Both the position numbers and the translations under genes were made by a program. Of a DNA stretch of 64,000 bases, positions 28,385 through 41,900 are shown one piece after another (within the stretch, counting starts at the first letter, position 1; every line of letters begins with the position of its first letter). The notes under the pieces were generated by a model. It saw only the letters and a list, made by a program, of their open reading frames with translations. It searched no databases and was not told the origin of the DNA. This DNA comes from Klebsiella aerogenes (lineage in GTDB: Bacteria; Pseudomonadota; Gammaproteobacteria; Enterobacterales; Enterobacteriaceae): assembly GCA_029027985.1 (NCBI GenBank), contig CP119076.1:434001-498000 (forward strand). Direction: 5' to 3'.

Positions 28385-28837
28385 TTAGTGTGTTTGTGAC
28401 AGGCGTTTTACTGCCGTCTGTAAAGCGTATGAATAGCCGTCCGCACCTAATCCGCAAATAACGCCCGAGGCGACATCAGACAGATACGAGTGGTGACGGA
28501 ATGGCTCGCGCGCATGCACATTGCTCAGGTGGATCTCGATAAACGGGATACTCACGGCAAGCAGCGCGTCGCGGATAGCCACGCTGGTATGCGTAAACGC
28601 GGCCGGATTGATCAGGATATAGTCCACAGTGTCTTTAGCCTGATGAATTCGGTCGATGAGCGCGAACTCCGCATTGGATTGCAGGTGGTCGAGCGTCACG
28701 TTTAGCGCTTCCGCTTCTGCGGTTAAACGGTTAACAATTTCTGCCAGCGTCAGGGAACCGTACTTCTCTGGCTCGCGGGTGCCGAGCATATTAAGGTTAG
28801 GTCCATTCAAAAGCAAAATGCGAAACTTGTCAGCCAT
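28385..28837 (-). CDS. aroQ: AroQ, type II 3-dehydroquinate dehydratase
   Basis: 150-residue dodecameric enzyme of the shikimate pathway, converting 3-dehydroquinate to 3-dehydroshikimate. Motifs: [18 protein letters not shown] (catalytic Arg/Tyr loop), [38 protein letters not shown] (catalytic His). The ATG at 28837 is chosen over an upstream in-frame start by similarity and a GGAG site. It lies just upstream of accB in the same direction (22-bp gap). E. coli K-12 lacks AroQ and uses the type I enzyme AroD, whereas Klebsiella carries this gene here. Confidence 0.95.
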   Translation of the reverse strand: MADKFRILLLNGPNLNMLGTREPEKYGSLTLAEIVNRLTAEAEALNVTLDHLQSNAEFALIDRIHQAKDTVDYILINPAAFTHTSVAIRDALLAVSIPFIEIHLSNVHAREPFRHHSYLSDVASGVICGLGADGYSYALQTAVKRLSQTH

Positions 28838-29070
28838 CGTGCAGCTATCTCCAGCTAATATCGGGTAAAAAACAAAATATACCTTCAATGCGCGCTTGTC
28901 ACCTTTTCAGGGCTCGAAAACCCCGTCAGGAAAACCAAAGTCGCACATTATAACGATTTCGTAGCAATTGGCAGCTAAATACTGGTCTTATCAGGGAAGA
29001 TTATCAACCGCTATCGTAAAAAGAGTCGCGGTTGATAAACGTTCTGCGGGGAACTGCACATATCAGGAGA

Positions 29071-29670
29071 TTAGCGCCACCACTGGCGAAACTTCTTGTA
29101 GCGGCAGGCTAACAGGGCCACTGCCAGCCCGGCATAAATCAGCGGTTGCGGCGATAAAATCTTTACCGACCACAGATAATGGATGGGGGCGAGGATCGCC
29201 ACCAGATAGACGAAGTTGTGCAGTGTTTGCCAGCGTCGACCTAATTTTTGTTGCATATATTGGGTAGATGTCGCCGCCAACGCCAGTAATACCAGCCAGC
29301 TGATTACGCCAAGCGTCAGATAGGGGCGGTTGACGATCTCGGAGCCAAGCAGCGCCAAATTGTTAATCCCGAGCTCCAGCAGCGTATAGCTGGTGAGGTG
29401 CAGCGTCGCCCAGGCGAAACACCATAACCCCAATAAGCGGCGGGTACGTATCAATAATGGTTGTTTAGCGTAGCGCGCCAGCGGCGTGATAAGCAAGGTG
29501 GCGAGTAAAAACTTAAGCGCCATCCGCCCGGTAAAATGCTGAATATCTTTCGCCGGATCGGCGCTGAAATAACCCTGATGTCCGGCCCAAAATAGCCAGA
29601 GAAAAGGTAAGAAACCGGCTAAATGCAGTAAAACTTTCAGCCCGTTAATCTGTTTTACGCTCAGACGCAC
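29071..29670 (-). CDS. msrQ: MsrQ, heme-binding membrane subunit of the MsrPQ repair system
   Basis: 199 residues with about six membrane helices of the ferric-reductase-like family ([21 protein letters not shown]..., [23 protein letters not shown]). It passes electrons from the quinone pool or Fre/flavin to periplasmic MsrP. It starts with GTG at 29670, whose G is shared with the last base of the msrP TAG stop, so the two are translationally coupled. The 28838-29070 gap before aroQ contains no gene. Confidence 0.94.
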   Translation of the reverse strand: MRLSVKQINGLKVLLHLAGFLPFLWLFWAGHQGYFSADPAKDIQHFTGRMALKFLLATLLITPLARYAKQPLLIRTRRLLGLWCFAWATLHLTSYTLLELGINNLALLGSEIVNRPYLTLGVISWLVLLALAATSTQYMQQKLGRRWQTLHNFVYLVAILAPIHYLWSVKILSPQPLIYAGLAVALLACRYKKFRQWWR

Positions 29671-30671
29671 TAGAAGTTCTCCCGTAAATTGAGCCCGCGA
29701 TACAGCGAGGCGACTTCCTCGGCGTAGCCATTAAACAGCAGAGTCGGCTGGCGTTTCACGTCCAGTACGCCGCCCGAACCAATAAACCGTTCGCTCGCTT
29801 GCGACCAGCGCGGGTGATCGACGTGTGGATTCACGTTGGCGTAGAAACCGTACTCATTCGGCGCCGCCAGATTCCACGTCGTCGGCGGCAGATCGCGGGT
29901 TAGCTCAATGCTGACGATCGACTTGATACCTTTAAAGCCGTACTTCCACGGTACGGTCAGGCGGATCGGCGCGCCGTTTTGCGGCGGTAGGGCTTTCCCG
30001 TAGACGCCGACGGTCAATAACGTGAGTGGGTGCATCGCTTCATCAAGACGTAGGCCTTCGACGTAGGGATAAGCCAGGCCGCCGCCGATGAAGCGATCTT
30101 TTTGCCCCGGCATTTGCTCCGGTGCGTAGAGCGTTTTGAATGCGACATAGCGGGCATTGCTGGTGGGTTCGACCAGCGCTAAGAGTTTATGCAGCGGGAA
30201 ACCGACCCATGGCACCACCATTGACCAGGCTTCCACGCAGCGCATGCGATAAATACGCTCTTCCAGCGGAAAGCGGCGGGTCAGATCATCATGGTCGAGC
30301 GTCAGCGGTTTGGCGACTTCGCCACCGATGGTTAGCGTCCACGGGTCGGTGCGCAGACTCCCGGCATTGGCCGCCGGATCGGCTTTATCAAGGCCAAATT
30401 CATAGAAATTGTTGTAGCCGGAGACTTTATCTTCCGGGGTGAGCGCGAGCTTACTTTGCCATTCTGCTGGTTTATTGAAAGTGAGCGCCTTACCGGCCGG
30501 CGCTGGCGGGCGGTCGTGGCCTTTGAACCAATCGAGCAGGTCGGCGTGAGCTCTGGTTGAAAGCGACATCGCGGTCGCGCCGATGCCGAGCATTTTTAGC
30601 ACCTGGCGGCGCTGCAGGTTAAAGACCGATTCCGCCGTGACATCGGCTTCCGTCAGTTTTCTGGTTTTCAT
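29670..30671 (-). CDS. msrP: MsrP (YedY), periplasmic methionine-sulfoxide reductase catalytic subunit
   Basis: 333-residue molybdopterin enzyme that repairs oxidised methionines in envelope proteins. Tat signal with twin arginines Arg21-Arg22 ([11 protein letters not shown]), then a sulfite-oxidase-fold domain with the Mo-ligand Cys145 ([11 protein letters not shown]) and [19 protein letters not shown]. The ATG at 30671 has GGAGG at good spacing; an upstream ATG at 30686 is less likely. In E. coli K-12 the pair is near hiuH and the yedVW regulators; here it is between acuI and aroQ. Confidence 0.96.
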   Translation of the reverse strand: MKTRKLTEADVTAESVFNLQRRQVLKMLGIGATAMSLSTRAHADLLDWFKGHDRPPAPAGKALTFNKPAEWQSKLALTPEDKVSGYNNFYEFGLDKADPAANAGSLRTDPWTLTIGGEVAKPLTLDHDDLTRRFPLEERIYRMRCVEAWSMVVPWVGFPLHKLLALVEPTSNARYVAFKTLYAPEQMPGQKDRFIGGGLAYPYVEGLRLDEAMHPLTLLTVGVYGKALPPQNGAPIRLTVPWKYGFKGIKSIVSIELTRDLPPTTWNLAAPNEYGFYANVNPHVDHPRWSQASERFIGSGGVLDVKRQPTLLFNGYAEEVASLYRGLNLRENF

Positions 30672-30748
30672 GGCGTCCTCCGTCATACTTTTTTCTAAGC
30701 ATGACGGAGGCAGAGCGCGATCGCGAATATGTCACGAAAAATTGCAGA

Positions 30749-31723
30749 TTAGCCGATTTTGACCAGCGTACGGCCCTGGATTTGATTGTTCATGATCTTG
30801 TCGGCGAAGGCTGGCGCATCGGCCAGGGTGATTTCGGTTGCGCTTTGCGCGTAGAAGGATTCAGGCAGATCGCGCGCCAGTCGACGCCAGGCGTCGGCGC
30901 GTCGCGCAGGCGGGGTCATGACCGAATCGACGCCCTGCAGGCGAACGTTGCGCAGGATAAACGGCATCACGGTCGTCGGCAGAGCGAATCCGCCTGCCAG
31001 GCCGCAGGCCGCGACGCAGCCGCCGTAGTTCATCTGCGCCAGCACTTTGGCCAGTACTTTATCGCCAACAGTATCGATGGCACCTGCCCAGACCTGTTTT
31101 TCCAACGGACGGGTTTCGGCGAACTCTTCGCGACCCAGAATGCGCTGGGCGCCGAGGTTTTTCAGGTATTGATGGGTGCTTTCACGACCGGAAACCGCCG
31201 CGATCTGGTATCCGAGATGATGCAGTAGGGCGATCGCTGTGCTGCCAACGCCGCCGCTGGCGCCGGTAACCACGATTTCGCCATCTTCCGGGCGCACGCC
31301 GGCATCTTCCAGCGCCATGACGCACAGCATGGCGGTGAAGCCCGCGGTACCGATCGCCATCGCTTTACGCCCGTCGAGGCCTTCCGGCATGGCGACCAGC
31401 CACTCGCCCTTGACGCGGGCGCGTTCAGCCAGACCACCCCAGTGGTTTTCACCCACGCCCCAGCCGGTGAGCAGCACCTGCTGGCCTACATGGAAACGCG
31501 GATCTTCACTGGCGTGGACGATACCCGCGAAATCGATACCAGGAATCATCGGAAAGTTACGGATAATTTTTCCTTTACCGGTAATGGCTAACGCATCCTT
31601 ATAATTGAGACTGGACCAGTGGATATCGACGGTCACATCGCCTGGCGGCAGCAGGTCGGCATCGATAGTTTGTATCGAAGACAGGGTTTTACCATCCTGT
31701 TGTTCTAAGATTAAAGCCTGCAT
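30749..31723 (-). CDS. acuI: AcuI (YhdH), NADPH-dependent acryloyl-CoA reductase
   Basis: 324-residue zinc-independent medium-chain dehydrogenase/quinone-oxidoreductase family protein. N-terminal MQALILEQQDGKTLSSIQ, GroES-like region (IPGIDFAGIV) and Rossmann NADP-binding motif VTGASGGVGSTAIALLHHLGY (about 150-170). It detoxifies acryloyl-CoA to propionyl-CoA (known for E. coli YhdH). Divergent from csrD; promoters for both lie in 31724-31937, where I see no distinctive operator. Confidence 0.95.
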   Translation of the reverse strand: MQALILEQQDGKTLSSIQTIDADLLPPGDVTVDIHWSSLNYKDALAITGKGKIIRNFPMIPGIDFAGIVHASEDPRFHVGQQVLLTGWGVGENHWGGLAERARVKGEWLVAMPEGLDGRKAMAIGTAGFTAMLCVMALEDAGVRPEDGEIVVTGASGGVGSTAIALLHHLGYQIAAVSGRESTHQYLKNLGAQRILGREEFAETRPLEKQVWAGAIDTVGDKVLAKVLAQMNYGGCVAACGLAGGFALPTTVMPFILRNVRLQGVDSVMTPPARRADAWRRLARDLPESFYAQSATEITLADAPAFADKIMNNQIQGRTLVKIG

Positions 31724-31937
31724 ATGCGCTTCCTCGCGGTTTGAAGATTGGAAAAATTATTCTGCAGACTATACTCGCTAACGGCATTATTGCGTGGATG
31801 TAACGCAATAAATTGCCAGATACGCCAGCTTTGGTAGTATGCGTCGCTTCAGAAAGTTAGTACTTACTTAAGAGTAAGCGCCAAAAGGGGCCCGAATGCT
31901 CATCGGGTAGTTATTCACACGCGGAGTTAACACAGGG

Positions 31938-33878
31938 ATGCGATTAACGACGAAATTCTCGGCATTTGTCACGCTGCTTACCAGCTTGACGATCTTCGTC
32001 ACGCTTATCGGCGCGTCGCTGAGCTTTTACAATGGCATTCAGCTCAAGGTAGAAAACCGCGTGCAGTCGGTGGCGACGATGCTGGATAGCCGTTTGATCA
32101 CGACCTCTTTCGATAAGCTCGAACCGCAAATGGATGAGCTGCTAACGCCGGTCGAAGTGGTACATATTGATTTCCTGCTCAACGGCAAACCGGTTTATAG
32201 CCATACGCGTCTTGAAAGCTACCGTCCGCTGGGCAGCAATAGCCAGTATCGCGAAATGACGGTACCGTCGCTCAAACATCCCGGTATCGATATTCATCTG
32301 GTCTATCTGGACCCGATGGTGAACTACTTCCGCTCGCTTCACGTCACCGCGCCACTCTCCTTCGCCATTGGCTTCATGGTGCTAATTATCTTTTTCTCGA
32401 TTCGCTGGATCCGCGGTCAACTGGCGGGGCAGGAGTTGCTTGAGCTACGCGCGCGGCGAATACTCAGCGGCGAACGCGGCCCGCAAGTGCGCGGGTCGGT
32501 GCATGAATGGCCTGCCAGCACCAGTAGCGCGCTGGATATGTTGCTCTCGGAGCTGCAGTTTGCCAGCGACCAGCGCAGCCGTATGGATACCCTGATTCGT
32601 TCCTATGCCGCCCAGGACTCCAAAACCGGTCTCAATAACCGCCTGTTCTTTGATAACCAGCTGGCGACGCTGCTCGACGATCAGGAAAAGGTCGGCGCGC
32701 ACGGCATCGTGATGATGATCCGCCTGCCGGAGTTCGACCTGCTGCGTGACAACTGGGGGCGCGCGGCGGCGGAAGAACATTACTTCACGCTGATTAACCT
32801 GCTTTCTACTTTTATTATGCGCTATCCCGGTTCGTTGCTGGCGCGCTACCACCGCAGCGATTTCGCCGTACTGCTGCCGCACCGTACCTTAAAAGAGGCC
32901 GATAGCATCGCCGGGCAGTTACTGAAGGCGATGGATGCGCTACCGTCGACGCGGGTCCTCGATAAAGATGACACCATGCACATCGGTATTTGCGCGTTCC
33001 GCAGCGGCCAGTCGACCTCCCAGGTCATGGAGCATGCCGAGGCGGCTACCCGCAACGCAGTGCTGCAGGGCAGCAATAGCTGGGCGGTTTATGATGATTC
33101 GTTGCCGGAGAAAGGGCGCGGCAATGTGCGCTGGCGGACGTTGATCGAACAAATGCTCAGCCGTGGCGGCCCGCGTTTTTATCAAAAACCGGCGGTTATG
33201 CGAGATGGCCGCGTACATCACCGTGAGCTGATGTGCCGCATTTATGACGGTAAAGAAGAGGTGATTGCCGCGGAATATATGCCGATGGTGCAACAGTTCG
33301 GCTTAGCGGAAGAGTACGATCGCCTACAGGTTACGCGTTTGCTGCCGTTATTAAGTTATTGGCCGGATCAAACCCTGGCGCTGCAGGTTACTGTGGAGTC
33401 GCTGATTCGCCCGCGTTTCCAACGCTGGCTGCGCGATACCATGATGCAGTGCGAAAAATCACAACGTCGGCGGATTATTTTTGAACTTGCAGAGGCGGAT
33501 GTTTGTCAATATATCGGTCGTTTGCAGCCGGTTATGCGGTTGATTAACGCGCTGGGCATTCGTGTCGCCGTGGTTCAGGCCGGGTTGACGCTGGTCGGCA
33601 CCAGTTGGATCAAGCAGTTGGATGTCGAAGTGATCAAACTGCATCAAGGGTTATCGCGCAATATTGAAAAACGCAGCGAGAATCAGCTGTTGGTGCAAAG
33701 TCTGGTGGAGGCCTGTAAAGGGATGCCGGTGCAGGTTTTCGCGACGGGAGTCCGCAGCCGCAGCGAGTGGCAGGTGCTGTCGCAATGCGGCGTGACCGGC
33801 GGCCAGGGCGAATTTTTTGCCGCCTCACAGCCACTTGACACAAATGTGAAAAAATATTCGCAAAGATACTCTGTTTGA
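31938..33878 (+). CDS. csrD: CsrD, degenerate GGDEF/EAL protein controlling CsrB/CsrC decay
   Basis: 646 residues. Two N-terminal membrane helices (about 10-32 and 135-155) bracket a periplasmic domain; a HAMP-like linker is followed by a degenerate GGDEF domain with HRSDF (RYHRSDFAVLLP) and a degenerate EAL domain with ELM (HHRELMCRI). The degenerate motifs mean no cyclic-di-GMP synthesis or hydrolysis. It instead promotes RNase E cleavage of the small RNAs CsrB and CsrC and so modulates CsrA (known). Normal length for the family. Confidence 0.96.
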   Translation: MRLTTKFSAFVTLLTSLTIFVTLIGASLSFYNGIQLKVENRVQSVATMLDSRLITTSFDKLEPQMDELLTPVEVVHIDFLLNGKPVYSHTRLESYRPLGSNSQYREMTVPSLKHPGIDIHLVYLDPMVNYFRSLHVTAPLSFAIGFMVLIIFFSIRWIRGQLAGQELLELRARRILSGERGPQVRGSVHEWPASTSSALDMLLSELQFASDQRSRMDTLIRSYAAQDSKTGLNNRLFFDNQLATLLDDQEKVGAHGIVMMIRLPEFDLLRDNWGRAAAEEHYFTLINLLSTFIMRYPGSLLARYHRSDFAVLLPHRTLKEADSIAGQLLKAMDALPSTRVLDKDDTMHIGICAFRSGQSTSQVMEHAEAATRNAVLQGSNSWAVYDDSLPEKGRGNVRWRTLIEQMLSRGGPRFYQKPAVMRDGRVHHRELMCRIYDGKEEVIAAEYMPMVQQFGLAEEYDRLQVTRLLPLLSYWPDQTLALQVTVESLIRPRFQRWLRDTMMQCEKSQRRRIIFELAEADVCQYIGRLQPVMRLINALGIRVAVVQAGLTLVGTSWIKQLDVEVIKLHQGLSRNIEKRSENQLLVQSLVEACKGMPVQVFATGVRSRSEWQVLSQCGVTGGQGEFFAASQPLDTNVKKYSQRYSV

Positions 33879-35237
<1,359 letters not shown>

Positions 35238-35307
35238 TCAGCCTGAAGGTCTGGGGCAGCTTCAGGGCTGCCTTTGGTCTTTACTGACACGAGAATACGC
35301 ATAGCCT

Positions 35308-36794
<1,487 letters not shown>

Positions 36795-36802
36795 AGGTTG
36801 AT

Positions 36803-37384
36803 ATGACAACTCTGTATCTGGCTTCAGGTTCCCCGCGTCGGCAGGAACTGTTAACTCAGCTTGGTCTCTCTTTCGAACGTCTGGTTCCTGGTATTGAGGA
36901 ATTGCGTGGCCCGCAGGAGAGCGCGCAGCATTATGTGTCGCGTCTGGCGCGTGAAAAAGCGCAGGCTGGCGTTGCGTTGGCGCCGCGCGATCTTCCGGTG
37001 CTTGGCGCGGATACGATTGTCATTCTGAACGGTGAGGTGCTGGAAAAACCGCGCGATGCCGGACACGCCGCAGAAATGCTTCGCATGCTTTCCGGTAATA
37101 CCCACCAGGTGATGACCGCGGTGGCGTTGGCGGATAAGCAGCAAACGCTGGATTGCCTGGTGGTGACGGAAGTGACCTTCCGTCTGCTCTCTGAGCAGGA
37201 TATTGCTACCTACGTAGCCAGCGGCGAACCTTTAGATAAAGCAGGCGCATACGGTATTCAAGGGTTGGGTGGTTGCTTCGTCAGGAAGATAAATGGCAGC
37301 TATCACGCCGTAGTCGGCTTACCGCTGGTGGAAACGTATGAGTTGCTGAGTAACTTTAACTCACTGCGTGAAGAAAAGGGATAA
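36803..37384 (+). CDS. yhdE: YhdE, Maf-family nucleoside-triphosphate pyrophosphatase
   Basis: 193-residue Maf protein that hydrolyses dTTP/UTP and modified pyrimidine triphosphates to monophosphates. Motifs: [16 protein letters not shown] (substrate loop), [26 protein letters not shown] and AYGIQGLGG. It starts 8 bp after mreD and ends 2 bp before rng, so is part of the mreBCD-yhdE-rng cluster. Confidence 0.96.
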   Translation: MTTLYLASGSPRRQELLTQLGLSFERLVPGIEELRGPQESAQHYVSRLAREKAQAGVALAPRDLPVLGADTIVILNGEVLEKPRDAGHAAEMLRMLSGNTHQVMTAVALADKQQTLDCLVVTEVTFRLLSEQDIATYVASGEPLDKAGAYGIQGLGGCFVRKINGSYHAVVGLPLVETYELLSNFNSLREEKG

Positions 37385-37386
37385 AG

Positions 37387-38856
37387 ATGACAGCTGAATT
37401 ATTAGTTAACGTAACGCCATCCGAGACGCGCGTCGCGTATATCGATGGCGGGATCCTGCAGGAAATCCATATTGAGAGAGAAGCGCGGCGCGGAATCGTA
37501 GGCAATATCTACAAAGGTCGTGTCAGTCGTGTGTTGCCTGGAATGCAGGCGGCTTTTGTAGATATTGGTCTGGATAAGGCCGCATTCTTGCATGCTTCCG
37601 ATATCATGCCGCACACCGAGTGCGTGGCGGGGGAAGAGCAGAAACAGTTTACTGTTCGCGATATTTCCGAACTGGTGCGTCAGGGCCAGGATCTGATGGT
37701 ACAGGTGGTGAAAGACCCGCTTGGCACCAAAGGCGCGCGTCTGACCACCGACATCACAATACCTTCCCGCTATCTGGTATTTATGCCGGGCGCTTCGCAC
37801 GTTGGCGTGTCGCAGCGTATCGAAAGTGAAGCCGAGCGCGAGCGTCTGAAAAGCGTGGTGACCGAATATTGTGACGAGCAGGGCGGGTTTATCATCCGCA
37901 CCGCGGCGGAAGGCGTGCATGAGCAGGAAATGGCGGCGGATGCGGCCTACCTCAAGCGCGTCTGGACCAAAGTCATGGAGCGTAAAAAGCGCAACCAGAC
38001 CCGCTATCAGCTGTATGGCGAACTGGCCCTGGCCCAGCGCGTACTGCGTGATTTCGCCGATGCCCATCTTGACCGTATTCGCGTAGATTCACGCCTGACC
38101 TACGAAGCGCTGCTGGAGTTTACCGCAGAGTACATTCCGGAAATGACCGGTAAGCTGGAGCACTACAGCGGCCGCCAGCCGATTTTCGATCTCTTTGATG
38201 TTGAGAACGAAATCCAGCGCGCGCTGGAGCGTAAAGTCGAGCTGAAGTCCGGTGGTTATCTGATCATCGATCAGACCGAAGCGATGACCACCATCGATAT
38301 CAACACCGGAGCGTTTGTCGGCCATCGCAATCTGGACGACACCATCTTCAACACCAACATCGAGGCCACTCAGGCCATCGCGCGGCAGCTGCGCCTGCGC
38401 AATCTGGGCGGCATTATCATCATCGATTTCATCGATATGAATAATGAAGATCACCGCCGCCGGGTGCTGCATTCGTTAGAACAGGCGTTGAGCAAGGACC
38501 GGGTAAAAACCAGCATCAACGGTTTCTCCCAACTGGGACTGGTAGAGATGACCCGTAAGCGTACCCGCGAAAGCGTGGAACATGTACTGTGCAACGAGTG
38601 TCCGACCTGTCATGGCCGCGGTACGGTAAAGTCGGTCGAAACCGTATGCTATGAGATCATGCGGGAGATCGTCCGCGTACACCATGCCTATGAATCTGAC
38701 CGTTTCCTGGTCTATGCTTCACCTGCTGTGGCGGAAACGCTAAAGGGGGAAGAGTCCCACGCACTGGCGGAAGTCGAAATCTTTGTCGGCAAGCAGGTCA
38801 AAGTACAAATTGAGCCGCTTTATAATCAAGAGCAGTTCGATGTAGTGATGATGTAA
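37387..38856 (+). CDS. rng: RNase G, endoribonuclease for 16S rRNA 5' maturation
   Basis: 489 residues of the RNase E/G family. N-terminal S1 domain (about 35-130), 5' sensor and RNase H-like regions, the metal-binding catalytic aspartates in TTIDINTGAF and IIIDFIDM, and the zinc-link CxxC (CNECPTCHGRG) near 395-405. It matures 16S rRNA 5' ends and degrades some mRNAs such as adhE (known). The ATG lies 2 bp after the yhdE stop. Confidence 0.97.
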   Translation: MTAELLVNVTPSETRVAYIDGGILQEIHIEREARRGIVGNIYKGRVSRVLPGMQAAFVDIGLDKAAFLHASDIMPHTECVAGEEQKQFTVRDISELVRQGQDLMVQVVKDPLGTKGARLTTDITIPSRYLVFMPGASHVGVSQRIESEAERERLKSVVTEYCDEQGGFIIRTAAEGVHEQEMAADAAYLKRVWTKVMERKKRNQTRYQLYGELALAQRVLRDFADAHLDRIRVDSRLTYEALLEFTAEYIPEMTGKLEHYSGRQPIFDLFDVENEIQRALERKVELKSGGYLIIDQTEAMTTIDINTGAFVGHRNLDDTIFNTNIEATQAIARQLRLRNLGGIIIIDFIDMNNEDHRRRVLHSLEQALSKDRVKTSINGFSQLGLVEMTRKRTRESVEHVLCNECPTCHGRGTVKSVETVCYEIMREIVRVHHAYESDRFLVYASPAVAETLKGEESHALAEVEIFVGKQVKVQIEPLYNQEQFDVVMM

Positions 38857-38946
38857 TCATTCAGTCTGTCGTTCCCGAAAGCCTCGGGAACGCGCGAACA
38901 GGCAGGCTGAAGGATAAAGCGTAACAGGCTGACAAGGAGAGATGCA

Positions 38947-41900
38947 TTGAGGCGATTGCCCGGGATATTACTGCTCACCGTGGCAACAGTGGTGGTGATT
39001 GTCGCGCTACTGGTGAGTGGCCTGCGTCTCGCTTTGCCGCAACTAAATGACTGGCGTCCGCAGTTGCTGGAGAAAATCACGGCGGTATCCGGAGTGCCGA
39101 TTGATGCTTCGCAAATTACCGCCAGCTGGGAAAACTTCGGCCCGACGCTGGATGCCCGCGATATTAAAGCCGGCCTGAAAGACGGCGGTGAGATGTCGAT
39201 CAAGCGCGTCACTCTTGCCCTGGATATATGGCAAAGCCTGCTGCATATGCGTTGGCAGTTTCGCGATCTCACCTTCTGGCAGTTGAAAGTCCATACCAAT
39301 ACCCCGATTCAGACCAATGATGGCGGCGAAAGCCTGAAAACCGATCGCATTAGCGATCTGTTCCTGCGCCAGTTTGACCACTTTATTCTCCGTGATAGCC
39401 ACCTGAGCTTCCTGACGATCTCCGGCCAGCGCGCCGAGCTGGCAATTCCGCAACTGACCTGGCTCAATGGTAAAAATCGCCACCGCGCGGAGGGCCAGCT
39501 TAGCCTCTCAAGCCTTACCGGCCAGCATGGGGTCATGCAGGTGCGGATGGACTTACGCGACGTGAATGGCCTGCTTAACAAGGGGCGTCTCTGGCTGCAG
39601 GCCGACGACATCGACGTTAAACCCTGGCTGGGTCGGTGGATGCAGGACAATATTGCCCTACAGAGCGCGCGCTTTAGTCTCGAAGGCTGGTTGAACATCG
39701 AGAAAGGCGATGTTGCCGGCGGCGATGTGTGGTTGAAAAAAGGCGGCGCCAGCTGGCAGGGTGATAAGCAGCTGCATCAGCTGTCAGTGGATAACCTGAC
39801 CGCGCATATCACGCGTGAAAATCAGAGCTGGGGATTCCGCATTCCTGATACGCGGATCTCGATTGATGGCAAGGCCTGGCCGCGTGGCGCGCTAGCGATG
39901 GCGTGGATACCGGCGCAGGATGTCGGCGGTAAGAACAACCAGCGTAGCGATGAGCTACGCATCCGCGCCAGCAATCTCGACCTCAGCGGCCTGACGGGCC
40001 TGCAGCCGATGGCCGATAAACTGGCGCCGAGCTTTGGTGAGGTCTGGCGCACCACCCAACCGAGCGGCAAAATCAATCTACTGGCGTTGGATATCCCGCT
40101 CCAGGCGACGGAAAAAACCCGTTTCCAGGCCGACTGGACTAATCTGGCGTGGAAGCAGTGGAAGCTCTTGCCCGGAGCGGAGCATTTTTCCGGAAACCTG
40201 AATGGGAGCGTTGAAAACGGCGAGCTGCGCGTGCATATGGCGCAGGCGAAAATGCCGTATGAAACGGTGTTCCGCGCACCGCTGGAAATCGCCCAGGGCG
40301 AGGCGACCCTGAGCTGGGAGAAAAACGCCAGGGGCTTTATGCTTGATGGGCGCGATATCGACGTACAGGCGACCGGCGTTCGCGCGCGCGGCGGCTTCCG
40401 CTATTTGCAGCCGGAAGGCGACGAACCGTGGCTGGGGATCCTCGCCGGTATCAGTACCAACGACGGCGGTCAGGCGTGGCGCTACTTCCCGGAAAATCTG
40501 ATGGGTAAAGCGTTGGTGGATTACCTGAGCGGCGCGATTAAAGGCGGCCAGGCCAGCGACGCCACATTGGTCTACGGAGGCAACCCACATCAGTTCCCCT
40601 ACGAGCATAACGAAGGTCAGTTCCAGGTATCCGTGCCGCTGAAAAACGCGACCTTCGCTTTCCAGCCGGACTGGCCGGCGCTTAGCGGGCTGAATATTGA
40701 CCTGAACTTCGTGAACAACGGCCTGTGGATGAAGGCGGATAAGGCCATGCTGGGTAACGTGACCGCCAGTAACCTTGACGCGGTGATCCCTGACTATTCA
40801 CGCGAAAAACTGTTCATCGATGCTGACGTCAATGGTCCGGGCAAAGACGTGGGGCCCTATTTTAAACAGACGCCGCTGAAGGATACGCTCGGTTCGGCTC
40901 TGGATGAGCTGCAGCTTGATGGTAATGTGAGCGCTCGCTTACATCTTGCGATCCCGCTCAACGGCGAGATGACCACCGCCAAAGGCGATGTCCGGCTGAA
41001 AAACAACGATCTGTTTATCAAGCCTATTGATGCGACGCTCAAGAATCTTAACGGGCAGTTCAGCTTTGAGAATGGCGATCTGAAAAGCGGGCCGCTGAGC
41101 TCGACCTGGTTTAATCAACCGCTAAATCTTAACTTTACGACCACCGAGGGGGCGAAAGCCTTCCTGGTCGATGTGGGTATGAATGCTAACTGGCAGCCGA
41201 CGCGCACCGGCCTGCTGCCGAAAGCGGTCAATGATGAGCTGAGCGGCAGCGTGCCCTGGGACGGTAAAGTAGCCATCGTGTTGCCGTATCGTGGCAGTGC
41301 GAGCTACAAAGTCGATATCAATGGCGATCTGAAGAATGTAAGCAGTCACTTACCTGCGCCGGTAAATAAATCGGCGGGCGAGGCGTTACCGGTGAAAATC
41401 AACGTCACCGGGGGATTAAACAGCTTCGATCTGACCGGCAATATCGGCAGCAAAAATCACGTTAATAGCCGCTGGCTGCTGAATAATAAGCTGACGCTCG
41501 ACCGGGCGATTCTGACTTCCGACAGCAAGGCTATCCCGCAACTGCCTGAACAATCAGGCGTTGAACTGAATATGCCAGCGATGGACGGCGCGCAGTGGCT
41601 GGCGCTGTTCCAACAGGGGGCCGCTAACGACGTCAGCAGCAATATGGTTTTCCCGGAGCGCGTGACGCTGCGTACGCCGTCGTTGGCGTTCGCCGGGCAG
41701 AACTGGAATAACGTGAGTCTGGTCTCCCAACCTGACGGCAGCGGCTCGAAGGTTGAAGCGCAGGGGCGTGAAATCAACGCGACCCTGACAATGCCTGGCA
41801 ATGCTCCCTGGCTGGCGGCGATTCGCTACCTCTATTACAACCCTTCCAGCACTAAGAGCGGCGAGACGGAAAAAGAGAACGGCCCGCTGGCTAATACGCG

